Of a stretch of 64,000 nt of DNA, positions 48,937 to 58,079 are shown piece by piece. The first letter of the stretch is position 1; each line of letters opens with the position of its first letter. The notes under the pieces are model-generated. The model saw only the letters and a list, made by a program, of their open reading frames with translations, did no database searches and was not told the origin of the DNA. Source of the stretch: Nocardia albiluteola (GTDB taxonomy: Bacteria; Actinomycetota; Actinomycetes; Mycobacteriales; Mycobacteriaceae). The stretch lies in contig NZ_JAHKNI010000012.1 in assembly GCF_018860155.1 (NCBI RefSeq), forward strand, positions 1-64,000. Direction: 5' to 3'. A program made the position numbers and the translations under genes.

Positions 48937-49500
48937 CTACGCGGCGAGGCCCGGAATTACCTCGGCGCCGGGGAGTTTCGCGGCGGCCCAGCCGGGAAGG
49001 ATGAGTTTGCCGCGGCGGCGGCCGCTGCCTGTGAGGATGTGGGGTGTGGCGGCTACGGCCTGGTCGATGAGCAGGGGCCAGACGGTGGGGAGGCCGATGG
49101 GGGTGATGCCGCCGTATTCCATGGCGGTCTCCTCGACCGCCGCGTCCATCGGGGCGAAGGAGGCCTTGCGGGCGCCGAGGTGTTTGCGGACGGCCGTGTT
49201 CACGTCGAGGCGAGTGTGGGCGAGGACCAGGCAGGCGGCCAGGGTGATCTCGCCGCCGCGCTTGGCGGCGACCACGACGCAGTTCGCGGACGATTCCAGT
49301 GGTACACCGTAGGTTTCGCAGAACACTGCGGTGTCCGCCTTATCCGGATCGGTGTCCACATACAGCACCGATTCCGCCGCGTCTTTCGCCTCCCAGCCCT
49401 TCAATGCCGCGGCCACCGGACCCACGAGATCGTCGCGGACTTCCAGCGCCCTGCGCACGCTGTTGAAGTTCCCGAACGGAGGGTGCGGGTGGTCGGCCAT
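48937..49500 (-). CDS. YbaK/ProX-type aminoacyl-tRNA deacylase
   Basis: A 187-residue YbaK-fold protein: SVLYVDTDPDKADTAVFCE, ANCVVVAAKRGGEITLAACL, and the late YGGITPIGLPTVWPLLID segment typical of tRNA-editing domains, which hydrolyse mischarged tRNAs. ATG 49500 (MADHPHPPFGN); the frame runs on upstream only as antisense of the monooxygenase. Confidence 0.82.
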   Translation of the reverse strand: MADHPHPPFGNFNSVRRALEVRDDLVGPVAAALKGWEAKDAAESVLYVDTDPDKADTAVFCETYGVPLESSANCVVVAAKRGGEITLAACLVLAHTRLDVNTAVRKHLGARKASFAPMDAAVEETAMEYGGITPIGLPTVWPLLIDQAVAATPHILTGSGRRRGKLILPGWAAAKLPGAEVIPGLAA

Positions 49501-49658
49501 GCGGGAGAGTGTATCGAGCCTCGGAGACTCGGCTTTTGGGCGGTGTCGGCGTCCGACCGGCCGGACCATGCTGGCCGCACCCTTGCGGTCCACCATGGTG
49601 GATGATGCGGAAAAGCCTGCCCTCGAATCGAATCCGGGGCAGGCTCGTGATGGTCCGT

Positions 49659-51182
49659 CTACTTCGTGATCGGCGTCGCGCCGACCCATTGCGCAAGTGC
49701 CGCCACGATGGCGGTGGCGTCCGCGGTGTCGGCGGCCCAGGCGACGTAGGCGTCGGGGCGCACCAGCAGGACGGGCTGCTTCGGGTCGGCGGCGTGCACC
49801 ACGGTGACCCGATCGGTGGACGGAATCTCCGTACCCTCCGGCACCACCAGGACGAATGTGCCGCCGCGCAGCGCCTCGTACAGCCTCGGGGATGGCGAGC
49901 CGACGGAGCTTGCGGAGTCGGCGGGGTGGGTGTGCACAGCGGGCTCGCCGGCCAGCGCCACGTCGTGCACCCGGGTGCCGACGAGTTCGTGCGCGCCATG
50001 CGGGCGGTCGTAGGTGAAGCCGACGCCGGTGATGGTGCGCGCGACCTTGCCGCCCACCGCCGGAATGCCGAGCACGGCGCCGCCGACGACGTTGCGGGCA
50101 ATGCGGCCGGCCGCGGGCCGCACCAGCGCGGCGCGCACGATGGCCCCGCTCGAGCGCAGTACCGCCTTGCCGACGGGGTGCCGCTCGGCCTGGTAGCTGT
50201 CCAGCAGTGCGTCGGTGCCCCAACCCTGCACCGCGGCGGCCAGCTTCCAGGCCAGGTTCGCCGCGTCCTGAATCCCGGTGTTCATGCCCTGGCCGCCGGC
50301 GGGGGAGTGCACGTGCGCGGCGTCGCCCGCCAGGAACACCCGTCCGACGCGGTAGGTCGGCGCCTGCCGCTCGTCGCTGTGGAACCGGGACATCCAGCGC
50401 GGGTCGTGCATGCCGAAGTCGGTACCCAGCGCGCGGCGGGTGACCTCGCGAACCTCCTCGAAATCGACCGGCGCCGAATCGGGCTGCGGGTTGGTGCGGT
50501 TCCAGCAGAAGATGCGGTACCAGCCGTCACCGAACGGCGCGACGAAGGCGAAGCAGTCGCCGATCCCGTTGACCGCCAGCACATCCGCGGGCGCTGTCTC
50601 CAGCCGGACATCGGCCAGCATGATCGACTGGATCACCGCCTGGCCGGGGAAGGGGACGCCGATCTGCTCGCGCACCCGGCTGCGGTAGCCGTCGGCGCCG
50701 GCCAGGTAGGCGGCCCGAATCTTGTGCTCGGCGTCTTCGAACTTCACCACGGCGTCCACCCCGTCTGCATCCTGCGAAAGGCTCAGCAACTCAGCGCCGG
50801 GGACGATGGTCGCACCCAGTTCCAGCGCGCGGGCGCGCAGCGCCTTCTCGACGTTGGTCTGCGGGGTGATCAGCAGGTACGGGAACCGGCCGTCGATGTA
50901 GCGGTCCAGGCGCAATTTCACACTGCCGCCGAAGAATTGGAAGTCCTGCACCTTGGCGCCGAGCTCGATGAGACCGTCGGCCAGACCGCGCGCGTCCAGC
51001 TCCTCAAGCGTGCGGGCGTGCACGGCGAAGGCCCGCGCCAGTTGCGAACCCTCGGAGTGCTTTTCGATCAGCGTCACCGCGACGCCCGCGCGGGCCAGAT
51101 CGCCCGCGAGCATCAGGCCGGTGGGACCGCCGCCGACTACCAGAACGTCGGTGCTGGTGGGGATGGTGTGTGCGGCGTTCAT
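49659..51182 (-). CDS. FAD-dependent class A monooxygenase
   Basis: A 507-residue flavoprotein hydroxylase: the FAD-binding GGGPTGLMLAGDLARAG near the N-terminus, the DG motif in AGADGYRSRVREQIG, and FLAGDAAHVHSPAGGQGMN for the ribityl site. A thioredoxin-like C-domain completes the phenol-hydroxylase layout. Relatives hydroxylate phenols, polyketides or rifamycins; the substrate here is unknown. ATG 51182 has AGGAGG 5 bases upstream, which decides it against an ATG at 51203. Two identical-type palindromes lie just upstream, so it is probably repressor-controlled. Confidence 0.9.
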   Translation of the reverse strand: MNAAHTIPTSTDVLVVGGGPTGLMLAGDLARAGVAVTLIEKHSEGSQLARAFAVHARTLEELDARGLADGLIELGAKVQDFQFFGGSVKLRLDRYIDGRFPYLLITPQTNVEKALRARALELGATIVPGAELLSLSQDADGVDAVVKFEDAEHKIRAAYLAGADGYRSRVREQIGVPFPGQAVIQSIMLADVRLETAPADVLAVNGIGDCFAFVAPFGDGWYRIFCWNRTNPQPDSAPVDFEEVREVTRRALGTDFGMHDPRWMSRFHSDERQAPTYRVGRVFLAGDAAHVHSPAGGQGMNTGIQDAANLAWKLAAAVQGWGTDALLDSYQAERHPVGKAVLRSSGAIVRAALVRPAAGRIARNVVGGAVLGIPAVGGKVARTITGVGFTYDRPHGAHELVGTRVHDVALAGEPAVHTHPADSASSVGSPSPRLYEALRGGTFVLVVPEGTEIPSTDRVTVVHAADPKQPVLLVRPDAYVAWAADTADATAIVAALAQWVGATPITK

Positions 51183-51195
51183 GGCTTCCTCCTGA

Positions 51196-51225
51196 GTCAA
51201 CATCTGTTGGCCAACGGCCGTTGAC
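51196..51225. promoter_or_regulatory. Operator-like 30-bp palindrome 1
   Basis: The site begins GTCAACATCTGTTGG and ends with the matching GTTGAC, centred on GGCC at 51209-51212. It lies 13 bases upstream of the monooxygenase ATG at 51182, so a bound repressor would block the promoter or leader. Its twin starts 59 bases away. Confidence 0.6.
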
Positions 51226-51254
51226 CAATACGTTAGACCTCTCGCGGAGCTGAA

Positions 51255-51284
51255 GTCAACAGTTGTTGGCCAACAGATGTTGGC
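51255..51284. promoter_or_regulatory. Operator-like 30-bp palindrome 2
   Basis: The site begins GTCAACAGTTGTTGG and ends GATGTTGGC, again centred on GGCC with the same spacing of half-sites as the first. Both carry CAACA-2 bases-TGTTGGCCAAC. The layout suits a TetR-type dimer pair. No regulator gene is adjacent; the divergent parA-like gene starts at 51491. Confidence 0.6.
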
Positions 51285-51490
51285 AAAAGTTTGGCATTGC
51301 TCGGCAAAGCTTTTCGTGGTCTCCGGGCTCTAAACCTGGAGTTGAGCCCTAGGTTCCGCCTGCGTGTCCGAGCGCAAGTCTTGCGCTACAAGGCGGTAGC
51401 GTCTATGGCGTGCTCTTCGCGGCACACCTGATGAGGATTGGTCCCGCAGCGCTGAGCGGGGCAGTGCAGGACTTGTAAGGAGCAGCGGAT

Positions 51491-52465
51491 ATGACGACAG
51501 CCGGTGCGGGCGGACCGCATGAGGGTGCTGCGGCAGACCCGCGATCACCATTCCGATCATCAGGCCAGCGGATAGAGCATGCGGCCCAAACATTATGGGA
51601 GGCGAAAGACATCGTGGCGGACGGCACGGAAGTGGGCCCGACCGGACGCCCGTTGCGCGACATACCGGACCCGCCGCCGGTGTCCCGCCACGGAGACGCC
51701 CTGATCGTTGCCATGTGCAACCAGAAGGGGGGCGTCGGCAAGACCACCTCGACCATCAATCTCGGTGCCGCGCTGGCCGAATACGGCCGCCGGGTGCTAC
51801 TGGTGGACCTGGATCCGCAGGGTGCGCTGTCCGCGGGTCTCGGTGTGGCCCATCACGATCTGGACATGACGGTGCACAACCTGCTCGTCGGGGGCCGCGC
51901 GACCGTCGACGACGTGTTGATGAACACCAAGGTCGACGGCATGGATCTGCTGCCCAGCAACATCGATCTGTCCGCCGCGGAGATCCAGCTGGTCAACGAG
52001 GTCGGCCGCGAGCAGACCCTCGGCCGCGCCTTGGCCCCGCTGCGCGATCGGTACGACTACATCCTCATCGATTGCCAGCCCTCGCTGGGCCTGCTGACGG
52101 TGAACGCGCTGGCATGCGCCGACGGCGTGGTCATTCCCATGGAATGTGAATACTTTTCGCTGCGCGGCCTGGCGCTGCTCACCGACACCGTGGACAAGGT
52201 GCGGGACCGGCTGAACCAGCGGCTCGAGCTGTACGGCATCGTAGTCACCATGTTCGATGCGCGATTGCTGCATTCGCGGCAGGTCATGGCCCGGGTGGTG
52301 GAGGTGTTCGGTGATCTGGTGTACGACACCGTGATCAACCGCACGGTGCGCTTCCCCGACGCCAGCGTGGCGGGTGAGCCGATTACCACTTGGGCGCCGA
52401 AATCCGGTGGCGCGGAAGCGTATCGGGCGATGGCACGGGAAGTCATTCACCGGTCGGGCCGGTGA
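51491..52465 (+). CDS. ParA/Soj-like ATPase (Rv1708-like)
   Basis: A 324-residue P-loop ATPase with the deviant Walker A KGGVGKTT at K79-T86, LLVDLDPQGALSAGLG and LIDCQPSLGLLTVNAL. A ~65-residue polar N-terminus precedes the domain. It is not the oriC-linked ParA; position before scpAB suggests a role in chromosome or protein positioning. ATG 51491 lies behind AAGGAGCAG. It opens the operon and its stop overlaps scpA (GTGA). Confidence 0.92.
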   Translation: MTTAGAGGPHEGAAADPRSPFRSSGQRIEHAAQTLWEAKDIVADGTEVGPTGRPLRDIPDPPPVSRHGDALIVAMCNQKGGVGKTTSTINLGAALAEYGRRVLLVDLDPQGALSAGLGVAHHDLDMTVHNLLVGGRATVDDVLMNTKVDGMDLLPSNIDLSAAEIQLVNEVGREQTLGRALAPLRDRYDYILIDCQPSLGLLTVNALACADGVVIPMECEYFSLRGLALLTDTVDKVRDRLNQRLELYGIVVTMFDARLLHSRQVMARVVEVFGDLVYDTVINRTVRFPDASVAGEPITTWAPKSGGAEAYRAMAREVIHRSGR

Positions 52466-53370
52466 CGGAGCAAGACCAGCCGACTGTTTCGGACGTACCA
52501 GGATCGCCCGCCTCCGAAGAGGGTGCGGCACCGGACAATCCCGACAGAGCGAACGTATTTCACCTGCGCCTGAAGAACTTCGAGGGTCCCTTCGATCTGT
52601 TGCTGCAGCTGATCAGCCAGCGCCGCCTCGATGTCACCGAGGTGGCGCTGCACAAGGTCACCGACGAGTTCATTACCTACACCAAGGCCTTGACCGCGAC
52701 CCTGAACGAGAGCAAGACGCTGCGCGCGGACAAGATCCTCGATCTGACCACCGATTTCTTGGTCGTCGCGGCGACCCTGCTGGACCTCAAGGCGGCGCGG
52801 TTGCTGCCCTCGGGCGAGGTCACCGACGCCGACGATCTGGAACTGCTCGACGCGCGTGACCTGCTGTTCGCCCGGCTGCTGCAGTACCGGGCGTTCAAGC
52901 AGGTGGCCGAGCTGCTGGGTGAGCTCGAGGCCGCGGCGCTGCGGCGCTACCCGCGGGCGGTCTCGCTGGAGGACCGCTACCTGCGGCTTCTGCCGGAGGT
53001 TACGCTGGGTGTCGACGCCACCGGGTTTGCCGATATCGCCGCGGCGGCGTTCCGGCCGCGTCCGGCGCCGAAGGTGGGACTGGACCATCTCCACTCCCAT
53101 GCGATCTCCGTCGCCGAGCAGGCCGCGCTGGTGCTGGAGATGTTGCGAGCCCGTGGTGCGGGCGGTTGGACGACGTTCCACGAGATCTGCGCCGATTGTG
53201 ACGTCCCGGTGCAGATCGTCGCCCGTTTCCTGGCGCTGCTGGAGCTGTATCGAGGCAAGACGATCGAATTCGACCAGCCGGACCCGCTCGGGCCGCTGGC
53301 GGTGAGCTGGATAGGCGAGTTGGATGCCGCGCAACCCGCGGCGGTGACGATCGAAGAGGATTACGGGTGA
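52462..53370 (+). CDS. scpA: Segregation and condensation protein ScpA
   Basis: A 302-residue kleisin: HLRLKNFEGPFDLLLQLISQ opens the ScpA domain, with FLVVAATLLDLKAARLLP and a C-terminal winged helix. It bridges SMC heads. The GTG start overlaps the parA-like stop, and the stop overlaps scpB. Confidence 0.93.
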   Translation: MTEQDQPTVSDVPGSPASEEGAAPDNPDRANVFHLRLKNFEGPFDLLLQLISQRRLDVTEVALHKVTDEFITYTKALTATLNESKTLRADKILDLTTDFLVVAATLLDLKAARLLPSGEVTDADDLELLDARDLLFARLLQYRAFKQVAELLGELEAAALRRYPRAVSLEDRYLRLLPEVTLGVDATGFADIAAAAFRPRPAPKVGLDHLHSHAISVAEQAALVLEMLRARGAGGWTTFHEICADCDVPVQIVARFLALLELYRGKTIEFDQPDPLGPLAVSWIGELDAAQPAAVTIEEDYG

Positions 53371-54071
53371 CGGTGACTGTGGGTTCGGAGGAAACGGGTT
53401 CGGAGCCGGTGGGTCCGGACGATGAGTCCGAGCAGTTCAGTCTGCAAATACTCGATGACGAGCAACTTCGCTCGGCCCTCGAGGCGATGCTGCTGGTCGT
53501 CGATGCACCCGCGCCCGTGGAACTGCTGGCCGCGGCGCTCGGCGACAGCGAACAGCGGGTCGGGCGGGCGCTGCGGGAGATGTCCGCGGAGCTCACTGCC
53601 CGGGGTAGTGGTATAGATCTCAGATTCGTCGGCGACGGGTGGCGTTTCTACACTCGCACCGAGTTCGCGCCCTATGTCGAGCGCATGCTGCTGGACGGCG
53701 CGCGGTCCAAACTCACCCGGGCCGCTTTGGAAACTCTGGCTGTTATCGCCTATCGTCAACCGGTTACGCGAGCACGGGTCAGCGCCGTGCGTGGAGTCAA
53801 TGTCGACGGTGTGATCCGTACCCTGGTGGCGCGCGGACTCATCGCCGAGTCCGGGACCGATCCCGAGACCAACGGCACCCTGTACGTCACCACCGAGCTG
53901 TTTCTGGAACGGATCGGACTCGCGTCGCTGGCGGAACTCCCGCCGTTGGCGCCCCTGCTGCCGGGTGTCGACCTGATCGATGAGATCAACGAGAGTCTGG
54001 ACACCGACCCCCGGTACACCAGACTGAAGAAGCCCGCCGAGTCGGATATCGACCTCGGCGCCGAGAATTGA
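53367..54071 (+). CDS. scpB: Segregation and condensation protein ScpB
   Basis: A 234-residue tandem winged-helix protein with the family motifs LRSALEAMLLVVDAP and ALETLAVIAYRQPVTRARVS, then RGVNVDGVIRTLVARGLI. It partners ScpA in the SMC condensin. GTG start overlapping scpA; an acidic C-terminal tail overlaps or abuts the rluB-like start. Confidence 0.93.
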   Translation: MTVTVGSEETGSEPVGPDDESEQFSLQILDDEQLRSALEAMLLVVDAPAPVELLAAALGDSEQRVGRALREMSAELTARGSGIDLRFVGDGWRFYTRTEFAPYVERMLLDGARSKLTRAALETLAVIAYRQPVTRARVSAVRGVNVDGVIRTLVARGLIAESGTDPETNGTLYVTTELFLERIGLASLAELPPLAPLLPGVDLIDEINESLDTDPRYTRLKKPAESDIDLGAEN

Positions 54072-54079
54072 CAGGACAC

Positions 54080-55822
54080 ATGGATACACCCGCTCGCCGA
54101 GATGGCACACCGGATCGTAGGAAACGCAGTAATGAACCGCCACGCGGAGGCGGTCGAGGGCAGGGCGGCCGCGACGCCGACGGGCGCGGCGGATCGTCGC
54201 GGGGTCGTGGGGGGTACGGATCGGACCGTGGGTCCGCTCGCGGGGGGAATGCGGACGATCGTGGGTCGCGCCGTGGCGGTTATTCGCAGGAGCGCGGTTC
54301 GGGCCGCGGGGGTTACTCCGACGATCGTGGTCGTGGCGGCTATTCGCAGGACCGAGGCGCCGGTCGGGGCGGTTCGGGTCGCGGCGGCTATTCGGACGAT
54401 CGCAGCTCGAGCCGCGGCGGTTATTCGCAGGAGCGCGGTTCGGGTCGCGGGGGTTACTCGGATCATCGCGGCTCCAATCGCGGTGGCTACTCCGACCGCG
54501 GAAGCCGCGGCGGGTTCTCCCAGGATCGCGGCTCCGGTCGTGGCGGGTATTCGGATGATCGCGGTCGCGGCGGCTACTCCCAGGATCGCGGCGCCGGACG
54601 GGGTGGCTATTCCGCGGGGCGTGGCGGCAATTCGCCTGAGCGCGGTGGCTTTTCGCAGGACCGTGGCGGTCGCGGCGGGTATTCGGACGATCGCGGTCGC
54701 GGTGGTTATTCGCAGGACCGGGGCACCAACCGGGGCGGCTACTCTCAGGGCCGCGGTGGCAATTCGCCTGAGCGCGGTGGCTTTTCGCAGGACCGCGGCG
54801 GTCGCGGCGGGTACTCGAGCGATCGCGGTTTCGCCGGTCGCGGCGGCTCCGAGTCCCGCGGCCGGGCCCCCGAATCCCTGCCCGGCCGTAACGACAGCCG
54901 TTCCATCGCGGGCCGGAACACCTCCGGCCGCATCGGCGGCGCGCGTCCGCTGACCCCGCAGCCCGCGCCCAACCGCAAGCCCAAGCCGCAGCCGCAGCGC
55001 CGGCAGCCCACGCTGGTGAGCTTCGCCAAGCCCGCCAAGCATCAGCACGTCGAGCACGAGGCCGACGGCCCGAAGAAGCTCCCGTGGGGCGAGGGCGAGC
55101 GGCTGCAGAAGGTGCTGGCCAAGGCCGGCGTGGCCTCCCGCCGGGTCGCGGAGGAGCTGATCGAGCAGGGCCGCATCGAGGTCGACGGCGCGATCGTGCG
55201 TGAGCAGGGCCTGCGCATCGATCCGGAAACCGCGGTCGTGCGCGTCGACGGCGTGCGCATCGTGGTGCGCGAGGAGCAGGTCTACCTGGCACTGAACAAG
55301 CCCAAGGGCTTCCAGTCGACCATGTCCGACGAATTCAACCGGCCGTGCGTGGGCGATATCGTCGCCGAGCGCGTCATGGCCGGGCAGCGGCTGTTCCACG
55401 TCGGGCGCCTGGACGCCGACACCGAGGGCCTGCTGCTGCTCACCAACGACGGCGATCTCGCGCATCGGCTGATGCACCCCTCGTTCCAGGTCTCCAAGAC
55501 GTATCTGGCGACCGTGGACGGCGAGGTGCAGCGCGATATCGGCAAGCGCCTGCGCAAGGGCGTGGAACTCGACGACGGCCCGGCCTCGGTCGACGACTTC
55601 CAGGTGCTCGAGCTCGGTGCCGGGCGTTCCCTGGTGAAGGTGGTGCTGCACGAGGGCCGTAAGCACATCGTGCGGCGGCTGCTGGACGCGGTCGGTCACC
55701 CGGTGACCGCGCTGGTGCGCACCCATATCGGCCCGGTCGCACTCGGCGACCAACGGCCCGGCACCCTGCGCGTGCTGGGTCGCGACGAAATCGGAAAGCT
55801 CTACGAGGCGGTGGAGCTGTGA
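54080..55822 (+). CDS. rluB: RluB/RsuA-type pseudouridine synthase with a long RGG-like extension
   Basis: About 580 residues, whereas the M. tuberculosis counterpart Rv1711 is roughly 250. Residues ~20-260 are low-complexity repeats such as RGGYSQDRGSGRGGYSDD. Then a basic Pro/Gln linker, an S4 domain from about 337 (RLQKVLAKAGVASRRVAEEL) and the synthase domain with catalytic Asp near 445 in GRLDADTEGLLLLTNDG and the KVVLHEGRKHIVRRLL motif. It isomerises a uridine in 23S rRNA helix 89-type sites. ATG 54080 is preferred; a TTG at 54068 would overlap scpB. The RGG-like tail probably binds RNA. Confidence 0.9.
   Translation: MDTPARRDGTPDRRKRSNEPPRGGGRGQGGRDADGRGGSSRGRGGYGSDRGSARGGNADDRGSRRGGYSQERGSGRGGYSDDRGRGGYSQDRGAGRGGSGRGGYSDDRSSSRGGYSQERGSGRGGYSDHRGSNRGGYSDRGSRGGFSQDRGSGRGGYSDDRGRGGYSQDRGAGRGGYSAGRGGNSPERGGFSQDRGGRGGYSDDRGRGGYSQDRGTNRGGYSQGRGGNSPERGGFSQDRGGRGGYSSDRGFAGRGGSESRGRAPESLPGRNDSRSIAGRNTSGRIGGARPLTPQPAPNRKPKPQPQRRQPTLVSFAKPAKHQHVEHEADGPKKLPWGEGERLQKVLAKAGVASRRVAEELIEQGRIEVDGAIVREQGLRIDPETAVVRVDGVRIVVREEQVYLALNKPKGFQSTMSDEFNRPCVGDIVAERVMAGQRLFHVGRLDADTEGLLLLTNDGDLAHRLMHPSFQVSKTYLATVDGEVQRDIGKRLRKGVELDDGPASVDDFQVLELGAGRSLVKVVLHEGRKHIVRRLLDAVGHPVTALVRTHIGPVALGDQRPGTLRVLGRDEIGKLYEAVEL
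54170..54840 (+). repeat. RGGYS-type coding repeat array in the rluB-like gene
   Basis: About twenty short units of 5-10 codons alternate RGGYSDDRG, RGGYSQERG and RGGNSPERG. Longer blocks are duplicated: a unit encoding GRGGNSPERGGFSQDRGGRG occurs twice, about 140 bases apart (near 54620 and 54760). The array is purely in frame. Confidence 0.8.
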
Positions 55823-56571
55823 GGGGCAGCGGACTGGTGAACGGTACCGAGATGATCGAGCTTCCAGCTCTGATGACGAATTCGGAGCCGCTGGTGATCG
55901 CGATGGACGGTCCGTCGGGAACGGGCAAGTCCAGTGTGTCGCGACGACTGGCCGCACGGCTGGGCGCGCGGTATCTCGACACCGGTGCGATGTACCGGGT
56001 GGCGACGCTGCGCGTGCTGCGCGCCGGCGCCGATCTGGCCGATCCGGCCGCGATCGCGGTGGCGGTCAAGGAGCTGCCGCTGACCATCGGCACCGATCCC
56101 AGCCACGAGGTGATCGAGCTGGACGGCGAGGACGTCTCGGGCGAGATCCGCGGCGATGCGGTCACCAAGGCGGTCTCGGCGGTGTCCGCGGTGGGCGAGG
56201 TCCGCGACCAGCTCGTGGCGTTGCAACGCGAAATCTCCGCGGGCGCGGGGCGAATCGTGGTCGAGGGCCGCGACATCGGCACGGTAGTGCTGACCGCGGC
56301 GGACGCCAAGATCTATCTGACCGCCTCGGCGCAGGCGCGCGCCTACCGGCGCAACCAGCAGAACATCGCCGAGGGGCGCGGCGACGACTACGAGGCGGTG
56401 CTGGCCGACGTACAGCGTCGCGACAATCTGGATTCCACCCGCGCGGTGTCGCCGCTGCGCCCGGCGCAGGACGCGATCATGGTCGACACCAGCGACCTGA
56501 CCCGGGACCAGACCATTGACGAGCTGTACCGGGTTGTGGCGCAGCATATTATGGTCGGAGGTCGGCGATGA
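55819..56571 (+). CDS. cmk: Cytidylate kinase
   Basis: A 250-residue P-loop NMP kinase: MDGPSGTGKSSVSRRLAARL, YLDTGAMYR for the CMP site and VEGRDIGTVVL. It phosphorylates CMP and dCMP. The GTG start overlaps the rluB-like stop; a ~25-residue polar N-terminus precedes the P-loop, so an internal GTG start at 55837 is also possible. Confidence 0.93.
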   Translation: MRGSGLVNGTEMIELPALMTNSEPLVIAMDGPSGTGKSSVSRRLAARLGARYLDTGAMYRVATLRVLRAGADLADPAAIAVAVKELPLTIGTDPSHEVIELDGEDVSGEIRGDAVTKAVSAVSAVGEVRDQLVALQREISAGAGRIVVEGRDIGTVVLTAADAKIYLTASAQARAYRRNQQNIAEGRGDDYEAVLADVQRRDNLDSTRAVSPLRPAQDAIMVDTSDLTRDQTIDELYRVVAQHIMVGGRR

Positions 56572-58007
56572 CGGAGGTGTTTCCCGAGGCCGTCGGTTAC
56601 GCCGCGGACGGGATCTGGAGCGACGAAGCCGATTGGGAGATCGCCGATCTCGAGGGCGATGCCCAGGTACACGAGTACGTCCCGATGCCCACGGTGGCCG
56701 TGGTCGGGCGCCCGAACGTCGGCAAATCGACTCTGGTGAACCGCATTCTGGGCCGGCGTGAGGCCGTCGTCGAGGACGTTCCGGGCGTGACCCGCGACCG
56801 CGTCTCGTACGAGGCCACTTGGTCCGGGCGGCGATTCCTGGTGCAGGACACCGGCGGCTGGGAGCCCGATGCCAAGGGCCTGCAGCAGTCGGTGGCCCGG
56901 CAGGCCGAGCTGGCGATGCGCACCGCGGATGCGATCCTGCTGGTCGTCGACGTGACCACGGGCCCGACCGCCACCGACGAGGCGGCGGTGAGGGTGTTGC
57001 GGCGCTCCAAGACTCCCGTGATTCTGGTCGCCAACAAGGTCGACGGCGAGAAGCTGGAGGCCGAGGCGGCGTCGCTGTGGTCGCTGGGGCTGGGGGAGCC
57101 GCGGATGGTTAGCGCGGCGCACGGCCGCGGCACGGGCGATCTGCTCGACACGGTGCTCGAGGCGCTGCCGGAGACGCCGCGCGAGGATGTGGCCGCTCCC
57201 GGATCGGGGCCGCGCCGGGTCGCGCTGGTCGGCAAGCCCAACGTCGGCAAGTCCAGCCTGCTCAACAAGCTCTCGGGCGATGAGCGCTCGGTGGTGCACG
57301 ATGTTGCGGGCACCACCGTCGACCCGGTCGATTCGCTGGTCGAATTGGGCGGTAAGCCTTGGCGTTTCGTCGATACCGCGGGCCTGCGCCGCAAGGTGGC
57401 CAATGCCAGCGGCACCGAGTTCTACGCCTCGCTGCGCACCAAGTCCGCCATCGAGGCGGCCGAGGTCGCGGTGATGCTGATCGACGCCTCGCAGCCGATC
57501 ACCGAGCAGGATCTGCGGGTGATAAGTATGGTCGCCGAGACCGGGCGGGCGCTGGTGCTGGCCTACAACAAGTGGGACCTGGTCGACGAGGATCGCCGCT
57601 ATCAGCTCGAGCGCGAGATCGATCGGGAAATGGTGCAGGTGCCGTGGGCGCAGCGGGTCAATATCTCCGCCCACACCGGTCGCGCGGTCCAGAAGCTCGT
57701 TCCCGCAATGGAAACCGCGCTCGAGTCCTGGGACAAGCGCATCCCGACCGGCAGGCTGAACACCTGGCTGAAGGAGGTCGTCGCGGCGACCCCGCCGCCG
57801 ATGCGTGGCGGCCGCCTGCCGCGCGTGCTGTTCGCGACCCAGGCGACCACTCGGCCGCCCACGTTCGTGCTGTTCACCACCGGATTCCTGGAGGCGGGCT
57901 ATCGCCGCTTCCTGGAGCGCCGGCTGCGTGAGGAGTTCGGATTCGACGGATCGCCGGTGCGCATCTCCGTCCGCGTCCGGGAGAAGCGGGACCGCAAGAA
58001 GAAGTAG
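56568..58007 (+). CDS. der: Tandem GTPase Der (EngA)
   Basis: A 479-residue ribosome-assembly GTPase with two G domains: GRPNVGKS at residue 47 and GKPNVGKS at residue 222, DTGGWE and DTAGLRRK switch regions, NKVD and NKWD specificity motifs, and a KH-like C-domain. The first ~40 acidic residues are an extension. The ATG overlaps the cmk stop; a terminator follows. Confidence 0.94.
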   Translation: MTEVFPEAVGYAADGIWSDEADWEIADLEGDAQVHEYVPMPTVAVVGRPNVGKSTLVNRILGRREAVVEDVPGVTRDRVSYEATWSGRRFLVQDTGGWEPDAKGLQQSVARQAELAMRTADAILLVVDVTTGPTATDEAAVRVLRRSKTPVILVANKVDGEKLEAEAASLWSLGLGEPRMVSAAHGRGTGDLLDTVLEALPETPREDVAAPGSGPRRVALVGKPNVGKSSLLNKLSGDERSVVHDVAGTTVDPVDSLVELGGKPWRFVDTAGLRRKVANASGTEFYASLRTKSAIEAAEVAVMLIDASQPITEQDLRVISMVAETGRALVLAYNKWDLVDEDRRYQLEREIDREMVQVPWAQRVNISAHTGRAVQKLVPAMETALESWDKRIPTGRLNTWLKEVVAATPPPMRGGRLPRVLFATQATTRPPTFVLFTTGFLEAGYRRFLERRLREEFGFDGSPVRISVRVREKRDRKKK

Positions 58008-58045
58008 CCGGGTCCGGGCGTTGTGCCCGAACCCATGTCGTGAAT

Positions 58046-58079
58046 CGGCACCCCGTCCAGTGTTCTGGGCGGGGTGCCG
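58046..58079 (+). terminator. Terminator after the parA-der operon
   Basis: CGGCACCCCG pairs with CGGGGTGCCG, and CCAG pairs with CTGG inside, separated by one T-G pair and a TGTT loop: a 15-bp stem starting 39 bases after der. There is no T tail. Confidence 0.75.
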
